Below, piece after piece: positions 45,081 through 52,703 of a stretch of DNA of 64,000 nucleotides. Origin of the DNA: Bacteroides intestinalis DSM 17393 (GTDB taxonomy: Bacteria; Bacteroidota; Bacteroidia; Bacteroidales; Bacteroidaceae); NCBI RefSeq assembly GCF_000172175.1, contig NZ_ABJL02000007.1:930001-994000 (forward strand), in the 5' to 3' direction. Numbering within the stretch: position 1 is the stretch's first letter; the number at the start of each line of letters is the position of its first letter. The notes under the pieces are model-generated. The model searched no databases, was not told where the DNA came from, and saw only the letters and a program-made list of their open reading frames with translations. Position numbers and translations under genes: made by a program.

Positions 45081-45618
45081 CTATTCTAATACTCCTTCTG
45101 GAATTGCCGGAATGGTATTGAATGCCCCGATAATGGGATAGTCGGTATCATCCACTGTCATTGTTAAAAGTGGTTTTATGATAATGTCATTTCTTGTAGA
45201 GGCGTCTTTGGGGACAAGTTCTTTCCAATCTACATCCAGGTAGCGTTGTATGAGGCCAAGTATAGCGTAACTCGTGATACCGTTTTCCATTTCAAACTTG
45301 AAATTATGCGGTGTGGGCGGAATTGTTGCATCTGTAAAGTTTCCTTTTGTATCGGCCGAATAGTTCAATGTGAGATAAGGTATGGCATCGGTAGAAGATG
45401 AAGCTTCCGTGACATGTTCTGTTTTTGACGAAAAGCTGTAGATACCTTTGGCAATGAGGTGATCCGAAACTTTGTGCTTTGAATCAGCGTAAGGGAAGAA
45501 ATAGCACTCCAATCCGGAACGGTGTTGGAGTGTTGTTCTCTAATTTGTCGTCATCACAACTCGTGAAGCTGATTACGGATATTAACAGGAATATCCAGAA
45601 TAAGTGTTTTGTTTTCAT
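45081..45618 (-). pseudogene. Frameshifted lipoprotein gene
   Basis: From ATG 45618 the reading frame gives a clean lipoprotein signal (MKTKHLFWIFLLIS, then SFTSCDDDKLENNTPTP) and stops soon after, at about 45487. The adjacent frame is open from before 45512 to a stop at 45081 (143 residues, with NYSADTKGNFTDATIPP, ITSYAILGLIQRYLDVDWKEL and MTVDDTDYPIIGAF). A single shift near 45520-45550 would join them into one lipoprotein of about 175 residues. I do not recognise the family. The promoter at 45636-45666 looks intact. A sequencing error, or a true two-frame arrangement, would give the same picture. Confidence 0.65.
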
Positions 45619-45635
45619 CTTGCTTTATTTCAGGG

Positions 45636-45666
45636 CAAATATAGGCTTTTAAAGTTTAAATCCCAA
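45636..45666 (-). promoter_or_regulatory. Promoter of the frameshifted lipoprotein gene
   Basis: On the minus strand: TTG (45666-45664), 20-bp spacer, TATATTTG (45643-45636). Leader of about 12 nt to ATG 45618. Confidence 0.65.
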
Positions 45667-45805
45667 AATTGTATATGATATTTGGGATTATCTGTTGACG
45701 GAATTGATTCTTTGCGGAAAAGATGTGAATCAAAGGTTGCTGATGACTTTCTTGTTAGTTTGTTGATAATCAGCTAATAGTATTTACCGTGTGCTTATCA
45801 TAAGA

Positions 45806-45937
45806 TGTAAAAGCGTTTACCGCCGTATGTAACGGTCTTTACCCCTTATTGTAACGGCCTTTACCTCGGCGTGTAACGGTCTTTACCTCTGCATGTAAAT
45901 GGAGTTACCGTGTGGAGTGAACAAAGTTACCATTTGG
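45806..45937. repeat. Tandem array, six copies, 22-bp period
   Basis: TGTAA starts at 45806, 45828, 45850, 45872 and 45894, exactly 22 bp apart; a sixth, weaker copy (AGTGAACAAAGTTACC) follows at 45916. The central units read TGTAACGG(T/C)CTTTACC, that is GTAA-N6-TTAC. The last units change to GGAGTTACC and AAAGTTACC. It lies in the 476-bp gap between the frameshifted lipoprotein gene and the korB terminator. Confidence 0.85.
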
Positions 45938-45946
45938 GGTATCCCG

Positions 45947-45978
45947 CTATCACTTTATCACACTACCACTTTATCACA
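45947..45978. repeat. 16-bp tandem duplication
   Basis: CTATCACTTTATCACA is followed directly by CTACCACTTTATCACA, 15 of 16 identical, and then by a partial CTTTAT. It lies ten bases after the end of the 22-bp array. Confidence 0.8.
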
Positions 45979-46020
45979 CTTTATTCATAACCCGTCTTCA
46001 ACTATTGATTTGTATTATTT

Positions 46021-46074
46021 CTAAAAAGCCTCATTACCGTACTATATAATAGTAGCGGTAATGAGGCTTTTTAG
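46021..46074 (-). terminator. Terminator of the 2-oxoacid:ferredoxin oxidoreductase operon
   Basis: Perfect 19-bp stem (46021-46039 and 46056-46074) with a further inner ACTAT / ATAGT pairing. On the minus strand the stem's own descending arm ends in CTTTTTAG. 21 bp past the beta-subunit stop. Confidence 0.88.
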
Positions 46075-46094
46075 AAAAGGAATAGTGTATTCGC

Positions 46095-47099
46095 TTACTT
46101 TACTTCCCAAATATCATTCGTCATCAACAGTTCCTTGAAGTTGTGATACTTCTTCTTTGCTGATACTTCTTCAATCTGTTCCATTACAGCATCGTCATAA
46201 GTCGGAGCTTCCACATCGCGGATTACACCGAGAGCAACCGGGAAGTCAGGACCTTCCATCAAAGCCAATTTCAGTTGCAATGTATTATCCATGCAGTGTG
46301 CATCATGAATGAGGATATCCTTTTCTGTGATACCGTTCTCGCCCAACTTTACAACTTTCAGTCCGAAACCTTCCTGCATCAATCCAAACTCTTTGTTCTC
46401 ACCGAAAAGCATTGGCTTACCGTGTTCCAGGTAGATAGCATTCTTGGCACGTCCGTCTTTGTTGTATACAGAGTCGTAGGTTCCGTCATTGAAGATAACG
46501 CAGTGTTGCAAAATCTCACACACAGCGGCTCCTTTATGGTTAGCAGCAGCCTTCAGAACTTCTCCTGTGCCGGGACCATCTGTGGCTACACAGCGTGCAA
46601 AGAAACGTCCACGGGCACCGAAGCAGAGTTCAGCTGGGTGGAACGGATCTTCTACTGTACCATAAGGAGAGGATTTGCTGACGAAGCCACGGGGAGACGT
46701 CGGGGAATATTGTCCTTTTGTCAGACCGTAGATGCGGTTGTTCAGCAACAGAATGTTGATATCTATATTACGACGGATAGCATGGATAAAGTGGTTACCA
46801 CCGATAGCCAGACCGTCACCATCACCTGAAACCTGCCAAACGCTCAGGTTAGGATTGGTTACTTTACATCCGGTAGAGATGGCGGCAGCACGTCCGTGGA
46901 TAGTCTGCATCGCATACGTATTCATATAATAAGGCAGACGGCTGGAGCAACCGATACCCGAGATAACGGCAGTTTCCCAAGGCTTAACACCGATTTCTGC
47001 CAACGCTTTGTGCAGTGAATTCAAGAAGAAGTGGTCACCGCAACCCGGACACCAACGAGGCTGTCCTTTTTTGAAATCTTTAGCTGTATATTCGCTCAT
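46095..47099 (-). CDS. korB: 2-oxoacid:ferredoxin oxidoreductase, beta subunit (2-oxoglutarate type likely)
   Basis: 334 residues. It holds the thiamine diphosphate site: WCPGCGDHFFLNSL near the N-terminus, the TPP motif GDGDGLAIGGNHFIHAIRRNIDINILLLNNRIYG (about 91-124) and then LTKGQYSPTSPRG. The phrase TKGQYSPTS is typical of KorB-type 2-oxoglutarate enzymes rather than pyruvate enzymes. With the alpha subunit it decarboxylates the 2-oxoacid to acyl-CoA and reduces ferredoxin, or runs in reverse for carboxylation. No extra ferredoxin domain is present. It is 24 bp downstream of the alpha gene. Confidence 0.92.
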   Translation of the reverse strand: MSEYTAKDFKKGQPRWCPGCGDHFFLNSLHKALAEIGVKPWETAVISGIGCSSRLPYYMNTYAMQTIHGRAAAISTGCKVTNPNLSVWQVSGDGDGLAIGGNHFIHAIRRNIDINILLLNNRIYGLTKGQYSPTSPRGFVSKSSPYGTVEDPFHPAELCFGARGRFFARCVATDGPGTGEVLKAAANHKGAAVCEILQHCVIFNDGTYDSVYNKDGRAKNAIYLEHGKPMLFGENKEFGLMQEGFGLKVVKLGENGITEKDILIHDAHCMDNTLQLKLALMEGPDFPVALGVIRDVEAPTYDDAVMEQIEEVSAKKKYHNFKELLMTNDIWEVK

Positions 47100-47123
47100 G
47101 TCTTTCGATACTTTACGGGGTTA

Positions 47124-48971
47124 TTATTTATTTAAAATCTCGGTGAAGGCAGCCACTAATTCGCTTACTACGAACGGCTGTCCCTTGACTTCATTGAATT
47201 GATACGGAGTGAAATTATCCACCTTCATGCGGAGATAACCGGCAAATTGTCCCAGATTCTGTTCGGCAACTACCACTTTCTTGTATTTCTTCAATACTTC
47301 AGCCGTATTTTTAGGCAGAGGATTGATATAAGAGAAGTGAGCTAAGGCTACTTTTTGTCCGGCTTTGTTCATCTCTTCCATAGCAGAATACAAGTGTCCG
47401 TAAGTACCGCCAAAACCTACAATCAGCAGGTCTGCATCATCTGCACAGCCTTGTACTTCTACATCGGGTACAGCAATCTTTGCAACTTTTTCTGCACGCA
47501 GGTGGCACATTAGATTGTGGTTTTCAGGATCGGTAGAGATCGCACCAGTGTTGCTGTCTTTTTCCAGACCACCGAGGATATGAGTATAGCCTTCTTGTCC
47601 CGGAACGGCCCAGTAACGTACTTGGTTCTCAGGATTGCGTTTATAAGGAGTATAGTTATCCTTCATTTCAGGAGTAACATACTGAGGTTTGATTTCAGGA
47701 TATGTATCCAGGTTCGGCAGCTTCCATGAACCGGAACCGTTGGCCACGAAACCGTCTGTTAACAGAACTACCGGAGTCATGTGTTCCAAAGCCATTTTAC
47801 AAGCTGCATAGGCTGCATCGAAGCAGTTTGTCGGTGAGGTTGCAGCAATAACCGGCATTGGACTCTCACCGTTACGACCAAACAAAGCCTGTAACAAGTC
47901 CGTTTGTTCCGATTTAGTCGGCAAACCTGTGGAAGGACCACCGCGTTGTACGTCCAGAACAACCAAGGGAAGTTCTGTAATCACTGCAAGGTTCATAGCC
48001 TCTGATTTCAGGCAGACACCCGGACCGGAAGTGGTAGTTACAGCCAATGCACCAGCAAAAGAAGCACCGATAGCCGTAGCACAGCCGGAAATCTCATCTT
48101 CGCATTGAACGGTAATGACACCTAAGGATTTATGTTTGGAGAGTTCATGTAATACGTCCGTAGCCGGAGTGATGGGATAAGAACCCAGGAATAACTTCAG
48201 ACCTGCTTTTTCAGCAGCAGCAATGAAACCGTAGGCTGTAGCTTTGTTGCCCATGATATCCATATATATTCCGGGCGTCTTTATCTTACTTTCTATCTTA
48301 TAAGTATGTGCTACGGAAGCGTGTGTATTGTGACCATAGTCGTAACCGGCGTGAATTACCTTGATGTTGGCTTCTGCTATTTCCGGCTTTTTTGCAAACT
48401 TCTCTCTAAGGAAATCTTCCGCAATCTTCAGGTCGCGATTGAACAACCAGCATACCAGGCCGAGAGCGAACATGTTGCGGCATTTCAGCATTGCTTTGTT
48501 GTCCATACCTGTTTCTGCCAGACAGTCTTTCACCATTTGAGAAATAGGAGCGGCAATAACATCTTGCTTGATACCCATTTCTTCGATAGGATTGTCAGTC
48601 TTGAAAGCGGCTTTCTGTAAATCGGAAGCCTGGAAACAGTCTGTGTCGATAATGATGCAAGCAGTAGACTTAGCAAACTTATACTGTGTTTTCAATGCGG
48701 CAGCGTTCATAGCTACCAATACATCGCATTTATCACCCGGGGTGAATACTTTGCTGGCGCCGATGTGTACCTGGAAACCTGATACGCCGGTCAGAGAGCC
48801 TTGCGGGGCGCGGATATCTGCGGGATAGTCGGGGAAAGTACTGATGTCATTTCCCACCGTAGCCGATACTGTTGAAAAGATGTTGCCGGCGAGCTGCATA
48901 CCATCGCCGGAGTCTCCGGAAAAGCGGACTACCACTTGATCCAGTTCTTTTACCATCATGTCGTTTGCCAT
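47124..48971 (-). CDS. korA: 2-oxoacid:ferredoxin oxidoreductase, fused gamma-alpha subunit
   Basis: 615 residues. Residues 1-190 are the gamma-type domain (VVRFSGDSGDGMQLAGNIFS, FPDYPADIRAPQGSLTGVSGFQVHIG), and about 215-615 the alpha domain (FLGSYPITPATDVLHEL, VQCEDEISGCATAIGASFAGALAVTTTSGPGVCLKSE, LPLVVLDVQRGGPSTGLPTKSEQTDLLQALFGRNGE). The gamma-alpha fusion is usual in Bacteroidetes. It forms the complex with the beta subunit encoded next. The operon supplies acyl-CoA and reduced ferredoxin for the anaerobic metabolism. The substrate preference (2-oxoglutarate) is inferred from the partner. Confidence 0.93.
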   Translation of the reverse strand: MANDMMVKELDQVVVRFSGDSGDGMQLAGNIFSTVSATVGNDISTFPDYPADIRAPQGSLTGVSGFQVHIGASKVFTPGDKCDVLVAMNAAALKTQYKFAKSTACIIIDTDCFQASDLQKAAFKTDNPIEEMGIKQDVIAAPISQMVKDCLAETGMDNKAMLKCRNMFALGLVCWLFNRDLKIAEDFLREKFAKKPEIAEANIKVIHAGYDYGHNTHASVAHTYKIESKIKTPGIYMDIMGNKATAYGFIAAAEKAGLKLFLGSYPITPATDVLHELSKHKSLGVITVQCEDEISGCATAIGASFAGALAVTTTSGPGVCLKSEAMNLAVITELPLVVLDVQRGGPSTGLPTKSEQTDLLQALFGRNGESPMPVIAATSPTNCFDAAYAACKMALEHMTPVVLLTDGFVANGSGSWKLPNLDTYPEIKPQYVTPEMKDNYTPYKRNPENQVRYWAVPGQEGYTHILGGLEKDSNTGAISTDPENHNLMCHLRAEKVAKIAVPDVEVQGCADDADLLIVGFGGTYGHLYSAMEEMNKAGQKVALAHFSYINPLPKNTAEVLKKYKKVVVAEQNLGQFAGYLRMKVDNFTPYQFNEVKGQPFVVSELVAAFTEILNK

Positions 48972-49373
48972 AATTTCGTATTACTATGATTAATTTATAG
49001 GATCACTTAAAATCTGTTCTCATGTTGGTTGGGGTACTTACAAAAAGTACTACGCTTTTTATAGGCACGTTTGCAAATGTCGGAAAGTTATGCGACTTGG
49101 CAAAATCTTTTTGAGTTAATCTGTGATTGTGTTCTAAAAGAATTGAGAAATGAGTGTTTTTTGATATTTGGAGTGAGCAAAACTTTGACTATGTGTCTGA
49201 CTTGAACGAATAAAAGTTGCATATTATCATTTGTTCTACTGATGCATGTGTTGACTAAATGTAAGTATAAGCGCTTAAATTAATGCTGTATGAAGCTGTT
49301 TTGACTTTACACTTTGATAAAATCTTGTGTTGCTTGTATTTTCTTGACTTCTCGATAAAATCTTCGTTCGGCC
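48972..49373. other. Intergenic region upstream of korA and tRNA-Arg
   Basis: No gene is seen. The korA promoter should be in its left part; the closest element is TACTTTTTG on the minus strand around 49041-49049, which has one extra T compared with TAnnTTTG. The phrase GATAAAATCTT occurs twice, near 49316 and 49354. Confidence 0.4.
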
Positions 49374-49403
49374 TTGTGAAATCGGGAGAATGCCTTATCT
49401 TTG
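49374..49403 (+). promoter_or_regulatory. Promoter of tRNA-Arg
   Basis: TTG at 49374-49376, 19-bp spacer, TATCTTTG at 49396-49403, an exact match to the Bacteroides consensus. The start would be near 49410, about 10 nt before the tRNA. Confidence 0.8.
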
Positions 49404-49420
49404 CAACCGCAAATGTTGCT

Positions 49421-49492
49421 GGTCCTGTAGTTCAACGGATAGAATAGAAGTTTCCTAAACTTTAGATAGGGGTTCGATTCCCCTCGGGACTA
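49421..49492 (+). tRNA. tRNA-Arg, anticodon CCU (codon AGG)
   Basis: A complete cloverleaf of 72 nt without encoded CCA. The acceptor is GGTCCTG / CGGGACT (with G-U pairs at both 1-72 and position 6). T8-A9 follow, then D-stem GTTC / GAAT, anticodon stem GAAGT / ACTTT with loop TTCCTAA (anticodon CCT), T-stem AGGGG / CCCCT with loop TTCGATT, and discriminator A. It has its own promoter and is followed directly by a strong hairpin terminator. Confidence 0.95.
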
Positions 49493-49499
49493 CAAAATA

Positions 49500-49536
49500 A
49501 AAAGGGAAGTCGATTCGTTCGGCTTCCCTTTTTTAT
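49500..49536. terminator. Bidirectional terminator (tRNA-Arg / secDF)
   Basis: 14-bp stem (49500-49513 and 49519-49532) with one G-U pair and a 5-nt loop. T-runs flank it on both strands, serving the plus-strand tRNA and the minus-strand secDF ending at 49555. Confidence 0.92.
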
Positions 49537-49554
49537 CGTTAACTTGTATAGTCC

Positions 49555-52554
49555 TTATTTAGCTACTTCAGCAGCCGGCTCAGCTATTTTTTTGTTCTTC
49601 AACATCATGTATGCGATAGGAGATGCAATGAACAAAGAAGACAATGTACCAATTACAACACCGAGGATCATTGCGAATGCGAAGCTGCGGATAGAGTCAC
49701 CACCAAGGATGAAGATACACAGCAATACGATTAATGTACTCAATGAAGTATTGATAGTACGTGCCAGAGTAGTGTTCAATGAGTCATTGAACAACTGTTT
49801 CTTGTCGCGTTTCGGATACAGGCCGAAGAACTCACGTACACGGTCGAAGATTACCACCTTGTCATTGATAGAGTAACCGATAGCTGTCAGAATAGCACCG
49901 ATGAATGTCTGGTCAATTTCCAGTGAGAATGGCATCCAGCCCCAGCAGAGAGAATAAGCACCCAAGATCATCAATGTATCACTTGTCAGTGCAGCTACAG
50001 AACCCACACTATATGCAATGTTACGGAAACGAATCAAGATGTACAGGCCAATTGCAATCAAAGCAAGTACTACAGACCACATAGCGGAAGTCTTGATATC
50101 ATCTGCAATGCTCGGACCTACTTTCTGTGAGCTGACGATACTACCACCAGTATGGTTTTCACGATCGATAAATGTTTCCAGAGTAATGTTTTGCGTCAAT
50201 ACGGGCTTCAATGTCTCATAAAGATATGCTTCTATTTCAGAGTCAACATTGTTGCCGTCTTCTTCAATACGATAGTTTGTACTGATACGTACAGTTTTCT
50301 TATCTGTACCGATAGCGATTACACTAACGTTAGCGTCACCAAATTTACTGGAGATTAACTCGCGTACTTGTTCTGGTTCTACCGCATTCTCAAATTGTAC
50401 CTTGAAGTTACGTCCACCTGTGAAGTCGATACTTTGGCTTAGACCGCGTACAAAGAGTGAACCGATACAGATTACAAGAATAACACCTGTAATTGTCAAC
50501 CACTTCTTGTTGCCACCCATGAAGTCAAAATGTACATTCGCCATCAAGTTCTTGGAGATCTTGGAAGAGAAGGTCAGGTTCAACCATTTATCTTTATTCA
50601 TGAAGTACTCATAAACCAAACGTGTCATAAACACAGCGGTAAAGAATGAAATCAAGATACCGATAATTAAAGTCGTGGCGAAACCACGGATAGGACCTGT
50701 ACCGAAGTTGAACAGGATTATACCTGTAATAATAGAAGTTAAGTTAGAGTCGAAGATAGCTGAGAATGCGTTGGAGTAACCATCTGCGAGTGCTTTCTTC
50801 ACCCCCTTACCTGCACGCAATTCTTCTTTGGTACGTTCGTAAATCAATACATTAGCATCCACAGCCATACCCAATGCCAACACCATACCGGCAATACCGG
50901 ACATTGTCAAGGCCGCCTGGAAAGACGAAAGGATCCCCAACGTAAAGAACATGTTCAGTACCAATGCACCATTGGCAACCATACCCGGAATGAAGCCATA
51001 CATGGTACACATATAAACCATCAACAGTACCAATGCCACGATGAATGAGAATACACCGGCGTTGATGGAAGCCTGTCCCAAAGACGGACCTACGATATCC
51101 TCCTGAACGATACGTGCAGGAGCCGGCATCTTACCTGACTTCAATACGTTCGCTAAGTCTTTTGCTTGCTCAGGAGTGAAGTGTCCGGTAATTTGTGAGT
51201 TACCACCTGTAATTTCAGTATTTACATTCGGTGCGGAATATACATAACCATCCAATACGATAGCAATGCTCTTACCAATGTTTTGCTTAGTCAACTGAGC
51301 CCAGCGGCGTGAACCGTCTGTGTTCATAGACATACTTACAGCTGGTTTACCAAATTGGTCGTATTCGTCTTTAGCGCTAACAACAACGTCACCTTCCAAT
51401 GGCGCACGTCCGTTACGTTCGGTTGAACGGATAGCATAAAGTTCGAAAGTCTGACCCTTCGGATCATATTCATAAGCAGAAACGCCCCATTTCAGACGGA
51501 GGTCTTTCGGGAGTTCAGCTTGAATTTCTCTCATAGAAAGATACTTGTTGATCTCAGCAGTATCCTTATAGTTAGCATAAGCTACAACCGGGCCTTGTCC
51601 GCTGGAGTTAACCTGCAGAACGGCCAGCAACGGATGTTCTTTCTTGATTTGTGCAAGATCGACAGTTTGTGCTTTGTTTTCACCTTTCAATGCTGCAGCA
51701 AGACTATCGGCAGTGCTGGTAGCTTGTGCCATAACTGGAGCAGCAGTGCTGTCAACAGCTGCACTGTCAGCCGGTGCTTCATTAGCTAAAATGCTGCGGA
51801 GTTTGTTATCAGCAGCTTGCAGATAAGGTGCAACATCCTTTGCGTTGTATGTTTCCCAAAACTCCAGATTAGCAGAACCTTGTAGTAATTTTCTTACACG
51901 CTCTGGCTCTTTGATACCCGGAAGTTCCACCATGATACGTCCCATCTTGTCTTCCAGACTCTGAATGTTGGGCTGAACCACACCAAAGCGGTCGATACGA
52001 GTACGGAGTACATTGTATGAGTTATCAACTGCGGCTTTTACTTCCGAACGTAGTACTTTTTCTACTTCAGCGTCAGAAGTCTTTTGGTTAACTTTGTCTT
52101 TTAATTGTTGAGTGGCGAAAAGTTCGGAAAGACGTGCATCCGGAGCAATTCTGTGATACTCTCTAACAAACAGGGTAATGACGTCATCCTGGCTGCTAAT
52201 AGCCTGTTTGGCGGCAGTTGCCAATGCTTGGTTGAATGCTTCGTCGGTTTTGTTGTCCGCCAATGCTTTGATAACATCAGGAACAGAAACTTCAAGGATA
52301 ACGTTCATACCACCCTTTAAGTCCAAACCTAAACTGATCTCCATCTCACGACACTGTTTCAGTGTCCAATTGCCGAACCACACTTTCTCGTTTGACAGAG
52401 AATCCAGGTAGTCCTGCTCTAACTTCAGATCGCCTTTTGCGTACTCTTTTGCCTTATTGTTATAATGGCGAGTCACAAAAGAGAAGGAAAGGTAGAACAC
52501 ACATACCAGTGTGAGCAAAATTGCAAAAACCTTTACAAATCCTTTGTTTTGCAT
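49555..52554 (-). CDS. secDF: SecD-SecF fusion protein translocase subunit
   Basis: 999 residues. The SecD half has one N-terminal helix (8-27), the periplasmic P1 region with SLGLDLKGGMNVILEV, a long insert (about 240-300, rich in Ala and polar residues), and five helices around residue 500-640 (GMVLALGMAVDANVLIYERTKEE). The SecF half begins about 675 (FTGGRNFKVQFENAVEPEQV) and ends with its own five helices (AIGYSINDKVVIFDRVREFFG, SLSTLIVLL). It uses the proton motive force to pull exported proteins across the inner membrane after SecA/SecYEG. The fusion is the standard arrangement in Bacteroidetes. A -7 TATATTTG lies at 52613-52620 on the minus strand. Confidence 0.97.
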   Translation of the reverse strand: MQNKGFVKVFAILLTLVCVFYLSFSFVTRHYNNKAKEYAKGDLKLEQDYLDSLSNEKVWFGNWTLKQCREMEISLGLDLKGGMNVILEVSVPDVIKALADNKTDEAFNQALATAAKQAISSQDDVITLFVREYHRIAPDARLSELFATQQLKDKVNQKTSDAEVEKVLRSEVKAAVDNSYNVLRTRIDRFGVVQPNIQSLEDKMGRIMVELPGIKEPERVRKLLQGSANLEFWETYNAKDVAPYLQAADNKLRSILANEAPADSAAVDSTAAPVMAQATSTADSLAAALKGENKAQTVDLAQIKKEHPLLAVLQVNSSGQGPVVAYANYKDTAEINKYLSMREIQAELPKDLRLKWGVSAYEYDPKGQTFELYAIRSTERNGRAPLEGDVVVSAKDEYDQFGKPAVSMSMNTDGSRRWAQLTKQNIGKSIAIVLDGYVYSAPNVNTEITGGNSQITGHFTPEQAKDLANVLKSGKMPAPARIVQEDIVGPSLGQASINAGVFSFIVALVLLMVYMCTMYGFIPGMVANGALVLNMFFTLGILSSFQAALTMSGIAGMVLALGMAVDANVLIYERTKEELRAGKGVKKALADGYSNAFSAIFDSNLTSIITGIILFNFGTGPIRGFATTLIIGILISFFTAVFMTRLVYEYFMNKDKWLNLTFSSKISKNLMANVHFDFMGGNKKWLTITGVILVICIGSLFVRGLSQSIDFTGGRNFKVQFENAVEPEQVRELISSKFGDANVSVIAIGTDKKTVRISTNYRIEEDGNNVDSEIEAYLYETLKPVLTQNITLETFIDRENHTGGSIVSSQKVGPSIADDIKTSAMWSVVLALIAIGLYILIRFRNIAYSVGSVAALTSDTLMILGAYSLCWGWMPFSLEIDQTFIGAILTAIGYSINDKVVIFDRVREFFGLYPKRDKKQLFNDSLNTTLARTINTSLSTLIVLLCIFILGGDSIRSFAFAMILGVVIGTLSSLFIASPIAYMMLKNKKIAEPAAEVAK

Positions 52555-52703
52555 GTTACTTTTAGTTTATTATGATTACTTTATTAATTGATTTCTATAG
52601 CGTACAAGGCTGCAAATATAGTTTTTTTTTCACATTCGGAAGTAAAAGGAACTCAAATATTTGCATCTGGCAATGATTTTGCTGCCTTTGTATAGTACTA
52701 ATT

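Noticed and set aside
46275..46829. 184-residue plus-strand ORF
   Set aside because: Antisense to korB within a conserved enzyme gene; low-complexity translation and no supporting signal.
49041..49049. korA promoter TACTTTTTG
   Set aside because: One base longer than TAnnTTTG and no TTG at a proper distance; not listed as a promoter.
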